Positions 9,499 through 19,421 are shown, numbered from the stretch's first letter. The stretch is 64,000 bases of DNA from CBDHGY01 sp965263325 (GCA_965263325.1 CBDHGY010000002.1:1798001-1862000); one strand, 5' to 3'. The notes: generated by a model from the sequence alone, not told the origin. Numbers and translations are program-made.

Positions 9499-10902
9499 AT
9501 GCGCAAAACTCAGGTTTCGTTTATGGCAATTTCGGCAGGCCTGTTGGCATTGGCGGGCTGTTCCAGCACCGAGCCCTCTACAGACGAGCCGGTTTCAGAA
9601 AGTATTGTCGTAACCGGCTCAGAAGCTCGCGGTGATATAGAGTCACTTTCTCCTCCGCCACCGCCGCCACCCGCGCCGATAGTTGCCGCAGAGCCCAGCC
9701 CTTCGGAATCCTTTGAAAGTATACCCGCTGACATAAGCGAGCGCGCAGAAATAGAACGACCAGCGCAATCGGGCCTGCTCACAGCCGGTGACTATGATGA
9801 TCTTCTAAACGCGCAGCTCTATCGCGATTATGCGAGTGATTTCCTGCAAAATCAGCGCGGGAACCTCGATTTGCCAGACATCGATGTCACTGACGCGATC
9901 ACGATCAAAGTCCAGGATCGAAATGGCGAACCTCTGAGAGGCGCGACGGTCGCACTCTCTACCGATGGGCAGACAATGTTTCGTTTAACGACCTCTGCAG
10001 CCGGAACCGTCCGCCTGTTTCCTGAGTTCGATGCGCTACCCCAGGATTTGAAAGTCAGTGTCACTGGCCGCGGGGCGATGGTGCAGCAACTGACTTATGA
10101 CGAACTCATGAGCAGATCTGAATCAGGGCCGGTCGTTGTCACACTTGGTGAACCAAACCGGAAAGCCACGGAATTTGATCTCATGCTGGTGATCGATACG
10201 ACCGGTTCCATGGGAGATGAGCTTCGGTATCTTCAAGCTGAGCTTAAAGACATCGTCGCCTCAATCGAAGAGTCGCACCCTGATCTGAGTACGCGCATTG
10301 GCCTGACGCTTTACCGCGATGTCGGCGACAAATACGTCGTACGGGAGTTTGATTTCACGTCGAACATAGAAGAGCTACAAGCCAATCTCGCGGCCCAACG
10401 CGCAAATGGTGGCGGGGATTATCCTGAAGCCATGGACCAGGCACTCGAAACCGCAATGGCTCAGAGCTGGCGCGATGACAGTATTAAAGCCATGATGCTG
10501 GTCGCCGATGCCCCACCGACCGATGAGAAGATTGGCAAAGCGTGGGATCAAGCCATTTTGGCGCGCCCGAAAGGCGTACATATTGTACCTGTGGCAGCAA
10601 GCGGTGTCGGCCCCAAAGCCGAATACATCATGCGCGCCATGGCTGCCCTCACACAGTCTCGCTACATCTTCCTGACCGATGATAGCGGTGTCGGGAATCC
10701 GCATGCCGAACCGGACGTCGATTGCTATGTCGTCACCCGTCTCGACACGATGGTGAAGCGTGTCCTTTCCAGCTTGATTACCGGTGAGCGCACCGAGCCG
10801 AGCAAGGCGGAAATCATCCGAACGGTTGGCACCTACAATGCTGGCGTTTGCGAATTGCCTGTGCCCGGCCAAGAGCAGGTTCAGCAGGTAAGCGGCAACT
10901 AA
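9499..10902 (+). CDS. Von Willebrand factor A domain lipoprotein
   Basis: A 467-residue exported lipoprotein with lipobox 'LALAGC' at about residues 16-21. A Pro-rich linker with eight consecutive prolines-type run (near 52-60) follows, then a carboxypeptidase-regulatory-like beta domain near 130-190 ('QDRNGEPLRGATVALSTDG'). The vWA domain begins near 225, with MIDAS residues in 'VIDTTGSMGDEL' and a later Asp in 'LVADAPPTDE'. The domain probably mediates metal-dependent protein binding at the cell surface or periplasm. The partner is unknown. The stop TAA overlaps the stop of the convergent ATPase gene. Confidence 0.87.
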   Translation: MRKTQVSFMAISAGLLALAGCSSTEPSTDEPVSESIVVTGSEARGDIESLSPPPPPPPAPIVAAEPSPSESFESIPADISERAEIERPAQSGLLTAGDYDDLLNAQLYRDYASDFLQNQRGNLDLPDIDVTDAITIKVQDRNGEPLRGATVALSTDGQTMFRLTTSAAGTVRLFPEFDALPQDLKVSVTGRGAMVQQLTYDELMSRSESGPVVVTLGEPNRKATEFDLMLVIDTTGSMGDELRYLQAELKDIVASIEESHPDLSTRIGLTLYRDVGDKYVVREFDFTSNIEELQANLAAQRANGGGDYPEAMDQALETAMAQSWRDDSIKAMMLVADAPPTDEKIGKAWDQAILARPKGVHIVPVAASGVGPKAEYIMRAMAALTQSRYIFLTDDSGVGNPHAEPDVDCYVVTRLDTMVKRVLSSLITGERTEPSKAEIIRTVGTYNAGVCELPVPGQEQVQQVSGN

Positions 10903-11429
10903 TCAATATGACGTCTGATAAATGCCGCCCTTTCGGCTATCGGCGCAAGAGGAACATCTAAAAGCTGGTAGCCGGAGCTGAGATAGGCAGCCCGAATGAG
11001 CTCACCGAAAGCGCGGGCCTCATCGAAAGTTAGGGTTCGCTCATCATCATTTTCGTAAATATCTTCCCAGGCTGAAAACCAGAACACGGTTTCGGCGTAG
11101 CGTATCTCCGATACAGCGCGGCGGATTTCTTCATCGGGTAAGGCATAGTAAGCGGCAAACGCGATAAGATCAGGAAGGCCCCGGTCAAACAACACCGGAA
11201 CAGACGCATGCGCCTGTGCCTCGGCGTCATATTTCGCCATATGCAGCATGAGCGACACAAACATCGCCGTATCTTGATCACCCGTCCCTGCGCCGCCAGA
11301 CGCCCGCTCAGACGCCAAAACACGCCTTGCTGGCTCTGAGACGACCTGAAAACCAGTCTTAAGCCTTTCCAGTACGCTTGTTTTGCCGCCGCCGGGTGGG
11401 CCAGTGCATGCATATCGCAGCTCGTTCAT
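10899..11429 (-). CDS. AAA/NadR-like P-loop ATPase or kinase
   Basis: About 176 residues. The Walker A motif 'GPPGGGKTS' is at the N-terminus, and 'PVLFDRGLPDLIAFA' is a Walker-B-like strand. The arrangement and length match the AAA_28 / NadR-kinase-like group of small P-loop proteins, whose substrates are mostly unknown. The start was set at ATG 11429 with AGGAG 8 nt before it, rather than the longer frame to 11465. Convergent with the vWA lipoprotein gene, with stops overlapping by 4 bp. Confidence 0.8.
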   Translation of the reverse strand: MNELRYACTGPPGGGKTSVLERLKTGFQVVSEPARRVLASERASGGAGTGDQDTAMFVSLMLHMAKYDAEAQAHASVPVLFDRGLPDLIAFAAYYALPDEEIRRAVSEIRYAETVFWFSAWEDIYENDDERTLTFDEARAFGELIRAAYLSSGYQLLDVPLAPIAERAAFIRRHID

Positions 11430-11536
11430 GATTTCGGCTCCTAAAAATTCACACGAGTGACGCAATTACTTACTCGCCGAAGAGCTTTGGCTGCGCTAAA
11501 AGCTCCGTTAACACTCTCGTAAAAGGTGGGCGGCAA

Positions 11537-12166
11537 TTGTCAGGCAAGCAACTTTCAGACAAGCATGCTATAGCCGCATTGGCAGCCCGGGAAGTTGCGA
11601 AGGAAAAGCGTGGACAGTCCGCAGCAGGCGGATCAGGCCCAAGAAGGGGAAATTTGATGTTAGCGATTCTACGTGCCCTACCGGCATTGGTTATCCCAGT
11701 AGGTATTTATAATCTGATTGCCCTTGGCGGCGGCGGAGGTGCGGCGCTGATACCAGAACGAAACGCTGATGGCTCAATTGTTCTAGATGAAGCCGGCAAG
11801 GAAGTTGGGACCTATGTCGCCCCGCTTATGGAAACACTGCAGCAGCCCTTTTTCACCATGCCCATGATGGGCGACGTCAGTTGGCAAATGACCAATGGTG
11901 ACGTCCTTATCATCGTTTCAATCTTCTTCCTGTTCTGGGAGATCATCAAATCGACATCGACGGGTACGGCAACGATTATCAATCACGCGATCTCAATGGT
12001 GCTGTTTATCGTTTGCCTGGTTCAGTTCCTGCTCTTTCCGAACTTTGCAACCAGTGTGTTCTTCATCATCACGCTGATGTGCTTGCTGGATGTGCTTGCG
12101 GGGGTCGTCGTGACGATTGTGTCAGCCCGGCGCGACTTTGGTGTCGGCGAAGGCTTTGGCGGCTGA
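11537..12166 (+). CDS. Hypothetical membrane protein
   Basis: 209 residues with four hydrophobic segments: about 41-62, 122-142, 146-168 and 170-195. A charged cytoplasmic N-terminus precedes them, and a periplasmic loop carrying 'IPERNADGSIVLDEAGKE' lies between segments 1 and 2. The start is TTG at 11537, preceded by AAGGTGGG. An ATG at 11657 is the fallback. Family not recognised; similar unknown proteins with a poly-Gly run after helix 1 occur in alphaproteobacteria. Confidence 0.72.
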   Translation: MSGKQLSDKHAIAALAAREVAKEKRGQSAAGGSGPRRGNLMLAILRALPALVIPVGIYNLIALGGGGGAALIPERNADGSIVLDEAGKEVGTYVAPLMETLQQPFFTMPMMGDVSWQMTNGDVLIIVSIFFLFWEIIKSTSTGTATIINHAISMVLFIVCLVQFLLFPNFATSVFFIITLMCLLDVLAGVVVTIVSARRDFGVGEGFGG

Positions 12167-12169
12167 CAC

Positions 12170-12586
12170 TTAGTTGGACGGTTGAACGGCCTCAACAAAG
12201 GCCGCAAGGCCTTCGATCCACTTAATCGTTGTGTCATCGACGCCTTCCTGACGCAGGAATTTTGTAAAGGTTGGCATCAACTTTTCGACAGATCCACATT
12301 GCTGGTAGGCAAGTTGGAACTCTGGCATTACCTCAGTGCGGAAATCTTCAATCACGTCGCCTGCATCATCGGCGATCCGCGCAATCTGTGCGATTGCCAG
12401 CAGACTTGGATTGTCGAATTGTCCTTCCATCTTCCGGAGGTCGCGCAGAAAACCACGATGCTTGATTGCAAAAGGCGTAAGCAGTTTTTCTGCCTTCCAC
12501 TGAGCCCACTCCGGCGTACAGGGCTCTGGCTGCGATGCACAAGCGGAAATGGCGAGAATAGCAGCAGCGGCGGCAAATCGGATCAT
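12170..12586 (-). CDS. Small lipoprotein, hypothetical
   Basis: 138 residues. The lipobox 'LAISAC' is at residues 11-16, followed by a Ser-containing mature start ('ASQPEPC'), so it is likely anchored in a membrane. The rest is alpha-helical looking with no motif I recognise. A plus-strand frame covers the same DNA but lacks coherent protein character. Confidence 0.78.
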   Translation of the reverse strand: MIRFAAAAAILAISACASQPEPCTPEWAQWKAEKLLTPFAIKHRGFLRDLRKMEGQFDNPSLLAIAQIARIADDAGDVIEDFRTEVMPEFQLAYQQCGSVEKLMPTFTKFLRQEGVDDTTIKWIEGLAAFVEAVQPSN

Positions 12587-12624
12587 GTTAGAGTTCCTTC
12601 GGGTTTCCCCTTTATAGCCGCCTG

Positions 12625-14133
12625 TCAGGCAAAGCTGAAAGTGTTAACCTCAGCTTCGGTGACAACACTGACTTTCCGGCCAATCTGACTTGCATCCTCG
12701 CGCAGCTGCACAAGAGCGGCGGCGTCTGCATTTGCCAGGAACCGGCGGCCTTTATCGGTTTTTCCAAACGCTATGCCTTGTTTTGGGCCTTCGCGGCCAT
12801 GAACGACGGTATAGGATTCGAGAACGCCCTCACCCGGTTCAGGGTCAATTTCCATCAATTCGGTTTGGTATGCGGGCGCTTCGACAGGCACGAATTCTGA
12901 CGGTCGCTCGGTTGAATAGATACCAGCTGCCTCTTTAGTCATCCAACCACCATTGGCGAGCACCAATCCAAATTTTCCAGCCGAACTGCGTAATCTGGGC
13001 ATCAATGCAGCGATCCCGTGCAATGAATAATTATTCCCAGGTCCTCCAGCATAAGGCAAACCACCGGTCACCGTGAGGGGCCGTGGATCGTTTTCCCAAT
13101 CGATGTTCAGGACACCGGCCGAGCAGAATACGGCGCATGGGAAACAAGAGTAGAGATCGAAAATCGCCATTTCCTCGGCTGATTTTCCAGCTGCATCGAG
13201 CGCGCGGTTGATCGCAATGTTCATGGCCCAGGACCGATCAAGCGTTAACCGCTCAGACAGTTGGGAATCATGCGCTTCGCCGCTACCGTGCAGATATACG
13301 CGCTGATCTTGCTGAATTCCGAGCTCATCAGCTTTTTCTTCAGACATAAGCAAAATGGCTGCGCCGATGTTCACGGCATCCTGCGCCATATGCCATTTCA
13401 AGAATGGGTCTGCGAATTCAAAATTTTCCTGGCTAGGGGTCGCCAAAAACGCTTCATCCCGCTTTGCTGGAAACTGTGCAAATGGATTGGTCTCAGCAAC
13501 AGCGCTGAACTTCGCAAACAATTTCGCCATGGCGCGGCGGTGCTCCGAGCGCGTCCGGCTCTCCCGGTGCGCAATCGCATTTTCCATCAATCCATAGAAG
13601 TAAGCTGGCACAACCATTCCATGTTTGACTTCAGCCCGGGTGAGCATACGCACATCCGTTGTCCGCTCCTCGAACGCCAAATCTGCGTCATCTTCCCAGT
13701 TAATCTCGATGCTCTGTTTTTTTGCCAAACGACCCGCACCGATGGCCTCACCGCCAACGACGAGACCAATTTCTGTTTCCCCGGCATGAATGCGCGCAGC
13801 GACTTCGCTGACAAGTTTCTGAGAAGATTGCCCTCCAGAGATTTCATAGAATGCCGTGGTTGGCGTGATTTTCAGATCACGAGCGATCGTGCCCGGCAAG
13901 TTCTTGTTCTGGCCATGCGGATATCCAAACGGAACACTGTCTTCATTCGTGCGACCTACAGCAAGTGTATCAATCGCGCTGCGCACGTCCGCACCGGCAT
14001 CCTTCAACGCATTTTCCGATGCCGCAACAGCCATCTTTAGCCCCGATGGTGCCAGCGCCGGATCGCCCGCCCCAGCCCAGTGGCTGATTGACTGACCAAC
14101 GCCAACGATAACAGGCATGGATCCTTTCGGCAT
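12625..14133 (-). CDS. Thiolase-superfamily protein without catalytic residues
   Basis: 502 residues annotated in related genomes as acetyl-CoA acetyltransferase. The fold signature is present: N-terminal 'PVIVGVGQS', and 'GGLPYAGGPGNNYSLHGIA' in the place of the thiolase GHPxGxSG motif. By eye, the three catalytic positions are changed. Where thiolases have the nucleophilic Cys (xCxSG) there is 'EISGGQSSQ'; the His of GHP is Gly; and the C-terminal Cys of CxGGG is 'LANGGWMTK'. The C-terminal extension (about 430-500, 'VVHGREGPKQGIAFGK') resembles the OB-like domain of SCP-type thiolase relatives. It probably binds acyl-CoA; a thiolase reaction is doubtful. Confidence 0.8.
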   Translation of the reverse strand: MPKGSMPVIVGVGQSISHWAGAGDPALAPSGLKMAVAASENALKDAGADVRSAIDTLAVGRTNEDSVPFGYPHGQNKNLPGTIARDLKITPTTAFYEISGGQSSQKLVSEVAARIHAGETEIGLVVGGEAIGAGRLAKKQSIEINWEDDADLAFEERTTDVRMLTRAEVKHGMVVPAYFYGLMENAIAHRESRTRSEHRRAMAKLFAKFSAVAETNPFAQFPAKRDEAFLATPSQENFEFADPFLKWHMAQDAVNIGAAILLMSEEKADELGIQQDQRVYLHGSGEAHDSQLSERLTLDRSWAMNIAINRALDAAGKSAEEMAIFDLYSCFPCAVFCSAGVLNIDWENDPRPLTVTGGLPYAGGPGNNYSLHGIAALMPRLRSSAGKFGLVLANGGWMTKEAAGIYSTERPSEFVPVEAPAYQTELMEIDPEPGEGVLESYTVVHGREGPKQGIAFGKTDKGRRFLANADAAALVQLREDASQIGRKVSVVTEAEVNTFSFA

Positions 14134-14197
14134 AATTTCATTCCTCTCACTCTAAGCTGTTGTTTAGTTTGCGCTTAGCGAGGATCAACTCGTGACG

Positions 14198-14383
14198 TTA
14201 GGTGATGGGCCTTCTAAGCAAGATCGAAACTACGAACAGAATTGCCTGGCGGATTGGCTCTGCAGCTTCTGCAGATATAACGAAAACGACAGCGGCAAGC
14301 ACGGCGAGAACGCCCCGAACTGCCAAGACCTGAACATAGATTGGGGAGGGTTGATGGGGATCGTTTTCGAGATCCTCACTCAC
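14198..14383 (-). CDS. Small membrane protein downstream of mutS
   Basis: 61 residues: a polar N-terminus ('MSEDLENDPHQPSPIYV') and one or two hydrophobic segments (about 18-36 and 45-56). The start is GTG at 14383, eight bases inside the 3' end of mutS, with AAAGG upstream, which suggests translational coupling to mutS. Family unknown. Confidence 0.55.
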   Translation of the reverse strand: MSEDLENDPHQPSPIYVQVLAVRGVLAVLAAVVFVISAEAAEPIRQAILFVVSILLRRPIT

Positions 14384-17066
14384 CCTGAAGACCTTTAAGT
14401 CTGTAAATCAGTTCAAGCGCCTCGCGCGGTGTTAGCGTATCAGGGTCGATTTGCTGGAGCAGGTCATCGGACGCGCTTGTTGTGCGCTCGGGCACGCTCT
14501 CTTCCGGCACAGCAGCAAACAAAGGCAACGACCCCGCATCCTTAGGGTCAGCTTCTAATCGCTTCAAAACTTGCTCAGCGCGCTTGACAGCGCGTTTTGG
14601 CAAACCTGCGAGTTTTGCGACCTGAACACCATAAGAGCGGTCAGCTGGCCCTGCCTGCACCTCATGCAGGAAGATGAGATCTTGTTTCCATTCCTTTGCG
14701 CGCAGTGACGCGTTCGCCGCATGAGGCATATCATCTGCCAATTGCGTAAGCTCATGATAGTGCGTCGCAAACAGTGCGCGGCACGCATTTACTTCATGTA
14801 GGTGTTCAACCGCTGCCCAAGCAATTGCCAAACCATCATATGTTGATGTTCCTCGTCCAACTTCGTCAAGGATAACAAAGCTGTTTTCGGTGGCGAGATT
14901 TAAGATTGCGGCAGTCTCTACCATCTCGACCATGAATGTTGAGCGGCCTTTTGCGAGATCATCGGAGGCACCAACGCGCGAGAACACCCGGTCTACCACA
15001 CCCAGCGTTAAGGCTTTCGCAGGCACAAAACAGCCAGACTGCGCAAGTATGACGGCAAGTACGGACTGGCGAAGATAAGTCGACTTACCTGCCATGTTCG
15101 GACCGGTGATCAGCGACAGACGCGGCGCGGCTGAACCGCTCGCGTCCAAACTAAGATCATTGGCGGTAAATCCATTGCCCTCTTTTCGAAGAGCCGCCTC
15201 AACGACCGGGTGCCGCAAGGCCTTGGCTTCGAACACCGGTGTTTTTGCAAATTTCGGGCGCACCGCTCCAACCTCGTCCGCCCATTCTGCATTGGCGCTT
15301 GCGATATCGATCTCAGCAAGCGCATAACCAGCTGCGGCAAGCGGCGATGATAACGCCTCTATCCGCGCGACGAATTCCTCAAATACTGCGAGTTCGCGGG
15401 CTTTAGCTTCTTCCTCCGCGCGCGAAATTTTTCCAGCTAATTCTGATAGTTCTGTTGTTGAAAACCGTACATTGTTTGCAAGCGTTTGCCGGTGGATGAA
15501 CGTCTCATTCAAAGGAGAGGTCATCAGGGGATCAGCATGGCGCGCCGTCACATCGATGAAATAGCCAAGCACGTTGTTGAATTTTATCTTCAGCGCCGAA
15601 ATACCGGTTTGTTCGGCATAACGCCCCTGCATCTCAGCGATCACTTTACGGGCATTGTCCCGGAGAGCGCGCGCTTCATCCAGCGCTGCGTCCCAGCCTT
15701 GTGCAACAAACCCACCATCACGCGCCAAAGCCGGGGGCTCTGCGTCAATCGCTTTTGACAAATCGAGTGCCAGCGCCCCGAGATCGGCATGGTTAGTCAG
15801 CGTAAGCGCCTGGTTTGCTTTTTCAAGCAATCTCGGCGGAGCGATCATGCGCCGGGAAAATTCAGAAATGGCTCGTTCGCCATGTTTCAGAGCCAAACCG
15901 ATCGCACGCAAATCTCTTGGTCCTCCGCGCCCGAGGCGCAGCCGTGTTCGTGCACGCTCCAGATCAGGTGCGGCTTTCAGTTCTGTTCGAATCACTGCGC
16001 GCAAATCGGCATCATCCAGAAACCATGATACGGCATCATGCCTTTCCGAAATCTCGCCAATTTCAATGGACGGCCGCGCAATTCTGTCAGCCAGAAGCCG
16101 TGCACCCGGTGCGGTGAGTGTCCGATCCACAGTGGAAAGCAACGTTCCCTGCCGCCCCCCTGAGAGCGCCCGATCTATTTCAAGTGAAGCGCGCGTTGCC
16201 GGATCAATTACCAGATGACCGCTGCCGATCTGTCTGCGCGGTGGATCGAGGCGTATATCGGCACCGGCCTGAGTGAGCTTCACATAGTCGAGCAATAGCG
16301 CGACGGCGCTCAACTCAGCTTTCGAAAACACGCCAAAGGCGTCGACGGAGTTGACGCTAAAGGCTTCTTTTAGCAGCGTTTCGCCAGATTTCGCAGACGC
16401 GTTTCGCTGCGGACGCAGCGTGGCTGCCGCCGTCGTCGCGCTCATCGCCATTTCGACAAGTGGGCGCTCTATATCCGCGTCGCTGGCGATAATCTCGCGT
16501 GCAGGTAAAGCCGCGAGCGCATCTGGCAGCAATTCCGGCTGAACCGGTACAACTTCAAACGCCCCGGTCGAGACATCACAAACAGCAAGCGCCGCTTCTG
16601 CCCCGCCGCGCGCGATCCCGATGGCTGCAAGCGCCTGGCCCTCCCGAGCCGGCAGGATCGCGTCTTCGGTAACGGTGCCCGGTGTAACGATGCGAACAAC
16701 GCCTCGGTTCACAACCGCTTTGGACCCGCGTTTTTTCGCTTCTGCTGGACTTTCAAGCTGTTCACACACAGCGATACGGCGGCCCGATTTGATCAGATTG
16801 GCGAGATATCGTTCAGCCGAATGATACGGCACACCTGCCATTGGAATAGGTTTACCCTCATGCTCACCGCGCGCTGTGAGCGTTATCCCCAGTATCTCGG
16901 CAGCATCCACAGCATCCTGAAAAAATAGCTCGTAGAAATCCCCCATCCGAAAGAAGAGCAATGCATCCGGATGCTCCGCCTTGATGTCCAGATACTGCGC
17001 CATAAAAGGCGAAGGTCCTTTTACTTTCGGCCTTTTGGCTTGGTATTTTGCCTGAGCATCCGTCAT
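14376..17066 (-). CDS. mutS: DNA mismatch repair protein MutS
   Basis: A full-length 896-residue MutS. The N-terminal mismatch-recognition domain has the Phe-x-Glu motif in 'GDFYELFF' (near residue 42-49). The ATPase domain has Walker A 'TGPNMAGKST' with K661, and 'FVILDEVGRGTSTYDG' as the Walker B/signature region. MutS recognises mismatches and starts repair with MutL. In many alphaproteobacteria mutS stands next to and divergent from maeB. Here about 4.9 kb of other genes separate them, and a broken second copy of the mutS 5' end lies at about 20871-21053. Confidence 0.97.
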   Translation of the reverse strand: MTDAQAKYQAKRPKVKGPSPFMAQYLDIKAEHPDALLFFRMGDFYELFFQDAVDAAEILGITLTARGEHEGKPIPMAGVPYHSAERYLANLIKSGRRIAVCEQLESPAEAKKRGSKAVVNRGVVRIVTPGTVTEDAILPAREGQALAAIGIARGGAEAALAVCDVSTGAFEVVPVQPELLPDALAALPAREIIASDADIERPLVEMAMSATTAAATLRPQRNASAKSGETLLKEAFSVNSVDAFGVFSKAELSAVALLLDYVKLTQAGADIRLDPPRRQIGSGHLVIDPATRASLEIDRALSGGRQGTLLSTVDRTLTAPGARLLADRIARPSIEIGEISERHDAVSWFLDDADLRAVIRTELKAAPDLERARTRLRLGRGGPRDLRAIGLALKHGERAISEFSRRMIAPPRLLEKANQALTLTNHADLGALALDLSKAIDAEPPALARDGGFVAQGWDAALDEARALRDNARKVIAEMQGRYAEQTGISALKIKFNNVLGYFIDVTARHADPLMTSPLNETFIHRQTLANNVRFSTTELSELAGKISRAEEEAKARELAVFEEFVARIEALSSPLAAAGYALAEIDIASANAEWADEVGAVRPKFAKTPVFEAKALRHPVVEAALRKEGNGFTANDLSLDASGSAAPRLSLITGPNMAGKSTYLRQSVLAVILAQSGCFVPAKALTLGVVDRVFSRVGASDDLAKGRSTFMVEMVETAAILNLATENSFVILDEVGRGTSTYDGLAIAWAAVEHLHEVNACRALFATHYHELTQLADDMPHAANASLRAKEWKQDLIFLHEVQAGPADRSYGVQVAKLAGLPKRAVKRAEQVLKRLEADPKDAGSLPLFAAVPEESVPERTTSASDDLLQQIDPDTLTPREALELIYRLKGLQGE

Positions 17067-17111
17067 CGGCGGACGCTACTCGCTCAGCTTCAGATTCGCA
17101 AAGGGCACACG

Positions 17112-19421
17112 TCAGATGTCCAACGCAGCATCGATCTTTTCCGGCTTCTTAAAGATGCTGGCAAACGTTTCGGCGGGGTAGAAATCAGCGGCATTTTCCA
17201 CGCCGCGATTTATGTGCCAGCCAATAAGGCTATCGCCATTTTCCGACGCATCATAATAGCCCTCTGGTGTCCACAACACCCAATCAAGCGCATTGCTCGC
17301 CCCAGCATGAATGAACAAGGCAAGCAATTCATCGCCATTATCAGCGCGGTGCCAACGAATTGTACCATCACCGTAGGCTGCGATGACAATCTCGCCATTC
17401 TGCGACAGGTTTACGCCCCACACCGTGCCAGGTACGGCCTGCTGCCAGAGAACTTGCCCGTTTGCATCGAACTTCCACAGCCACCAATCCGAACCGAGGA
17501 TGAAGCTGCTACCATCTTGTGCAATCGCCAGGCTTCGCGCGTATTCATATTGCGCCAAGGGTAACGGATGACCGTTCAGCGTTGGCTCCAACGTGTCTTC
17601 CCATCCGCCGATGCTCAAACGTGTTGTGTCGGGGGAGGACAGTCCGTCCGGATGGGCCTCCATAGGGATCAGCGATCTCTGCCCTATATCGAACAAAACC
17701 GGAGCTTCATTCCCAAAGGCCAAGCCGAACCACAGAGAACGTGCGTCGTCAGAAGCGAGAAAATTTCCATGGAGTTTGTTGCGCATATCCGCCATGGCAG
17801 GCCCGCGCCAAAGCACTTTCTCAGCTTGCGGGTTAAACTTACCAAAGCACGGATCGCTCGCGCCAAACAAAAAACTGCCATCATCAAGTGGCGCAAGATC
17901 CATCAACGTTGTGCTCGGCCCATCTAGCGATCGCATCGCCCCTCGACCGCCATCTTCCCAAAGGTGCGGTCCGCCATCTGCAGTTGGTCGCCCCCCTGCC
18001 AGCAGTGCCCCATCGGCGCGCCAAGCGACCGAAAATATTGATCCGGCTGACACATTGCTCACATCTGGTCTGTAAAGAACTTCAAGCGACGCGGCATCAA
18101 GCACTTCAACGGAGACCGCGTGTTCATAACCAACAGCGAGCTGGGAGCCGTCGGGCGAGAACGCAATCCCAAAGGGTTGGTCGCCGCCGAGCGCTTCAGC
18201 TTTTTTGAGTAAGGATCCATCAGGCGCGTAGAGACGGATGGCACTGTCATAGCTCGTCGTTGCTATTCTGCCATCGGCGGCAAAGTCGATCCCGTTAACG
18301 CGATCACCATAGTCAGTGTCTTCAGATAGGAGAGCCCAACCATCGCCAGTTTTTTCCCACAAACGAATGCCGTATCCGCCGAGACCGGCTGCGAGTTTAT
18401 CCCCCATCTTCGAAACCGCGAGGTCAATGATGACATTTGGAAGGGGTCCTAGATGGTCGATGATGCTTCCAGTTGAGGCATCGAATATGGAAACAAAGTT
18501 CTCGCCTGTTCTTGTCCAGCCCCCCGCTGCAACCCATTCGCCCGCAGGATCAATCACGACGGAGTACATTTTTCCTTCGTCGCCTAGTCCAATTACCGGG
18601 CGAAGGGTGCGGATTAATTCGCCATCTGGCAGACTCCACAATTTGACGGTCTTATCGTGAGAAGCAGTTGCGAGCAAGTTGCCATCTGCAGTGACTGAAA
18701 TTCTACGGATCGGCGCTGTGTGCATGCCCGCTTCGATACGGAGATAAATGTCTTCCTCTGCAGCATTGATGTCTTCGACTGTCGTCTGGTGCGCAACCGG
18801 CGCAATCGGCTCAGGCAATTCTGGTTGGGCAAATTGTTGCAGCTTTCTGGCTGCCTGTTTGACGATGAACGTGTCATAGCGTCCAAACTGGCGGAGAAAA
18901 TCCTCCAATGCATCAGGCTGCGGATCGTTCGCGATCATTGCCCACGCTTGCGCAATGACAAAGTCTATCTCCGGCGTGGCTGCGACCTGATCTGCCATGG
19001 GCTCCATGGCCTGATCGATCACTTGTGGTGAAATGGGTTGATTGCTCAAGTTCAGCCCATAGCGCCTGAGAGAGTCCAGAATTGGCTCGATCTCAGAAAC
19101 CGGGGTCACGTTGTACCCATTGAACGGCAGAGGAATGTCTGTCGGCAAGACATCGTCCTGGCGCACGCAAATGAGCTTTTTCTGTTCGTGCGCCAGTTTC
19201 GTTTCGCCATATACCCACTCGGATTGAATCGCGGGCGGCGACCAAACAGTGATAACGGCCTTCGCGTCTGTGATCCGCTTCATGATCACTTTCCAGAAAA
19301 CTTCATTTGGAAGCAGGCTCACATCATACCAACATGCGATACCGCAGCTGCCAAGTTCCGCCGCTAGCGCCTCAGTTGCCCCTCTCGCGCGCTGAGAATA
19401 CGATATAAAAACTTCGCTCAT
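17112..19421 (-). CDS. TIR domain-WD40 repeat protein
   Basis: 769 residues. The N-terminal TIR domain (about 1-115) begins 'EVFISYSQRARG' and has the likely NADase catalytic Glu at E73 in 'SEWVYGET'. A helical linker (about 115-230) is followed by WD40-type repeats from about 235 to 700, for example 'LLATASHDKTVKLWSLPDG' and 'AAYGDGTIRWHRADNGDE'. The C-terminal stretch 'WVLWTPEGYYDASENGD' and 'IGWHINRG' is a block often found at the end of WD40 proteins carrying caspase-like or TIR effectors. It may be a sensor (WD40) tied to an NAD-consuming effector (TIR), as in anti-phage or stress signalling; this is inference. It lies between mutS and the mutS fragment and reads toward mutS. Confidence 0.87.
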   Translation of the reverse strand: MSEVFISYSQRARGATEALAAELGSCGIACWYDVSLLPNEVFWKVIMKRITDAKAVITVWSPPAIQSEWVYGETKLAHEQKKLICVRQDDVLPTDIPLPFNGYNVTPVSEIEPILDSLRRYGLNLSNQPISPQVIDQAMEPMADQVAATPEIDFVIAQAWAMIANDPQPDALEDFLRQFGRYDTFIVKQAARKLQQFAQPELPEPIAPVAHQTTVEDINAAEEDIYLRIEAGMHTAPIRRISVTADGNLLATASHDKTVKLWSLPDGELIRTLRPVIGLGDEGKMYSVVIDPAGEWVAAGGWTRTGENFVSIFDASTGSIIDHLGPLPNVIIDLAVSKMGDKLAAGLGGYGIRLWEKTGDGWALLSEDTDYGDRVNGIDFAADGRIATTSYDSAIRLYAPDGSLLKKAEALGGDQPFGIAFSPDGSQLAVGYEHAVSVEVLDAASLEVLYRPDVSNVSAGSIFSVAWRADGALLAGGRPTADGGPHLWEDGGRGAMRSLDGPSTTLMDLAPLDDGSFLFGASDPCFGKFNPQAEKVLWRGPAMADMRNKLHGNFLASDDARSLWFGLAFGNEAPVLFDIGQRSLIPMEAHPDGLSSPDTTRLSIGGWEDTLEPTLNGHPLPLAQYEYARSLAIAQDGSSFILGSDWWLWKFDANGQVLWQQAVPGTVWGVNLSQNGEIVIAAYGDGTIRWHRADNGDELLALFIHAGASNALDWVLWTPEGYYDASENGDSLIGWHINRGVENAADFYPAETFASIFKKPEKIDAALDI

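Noticed and set aside
12182..12688. Plus-strand ORF of 168 codons
   Set aside because: It lies opposite the lipoprotein gene with a clear lipobox and shows no signal or family features of its own.
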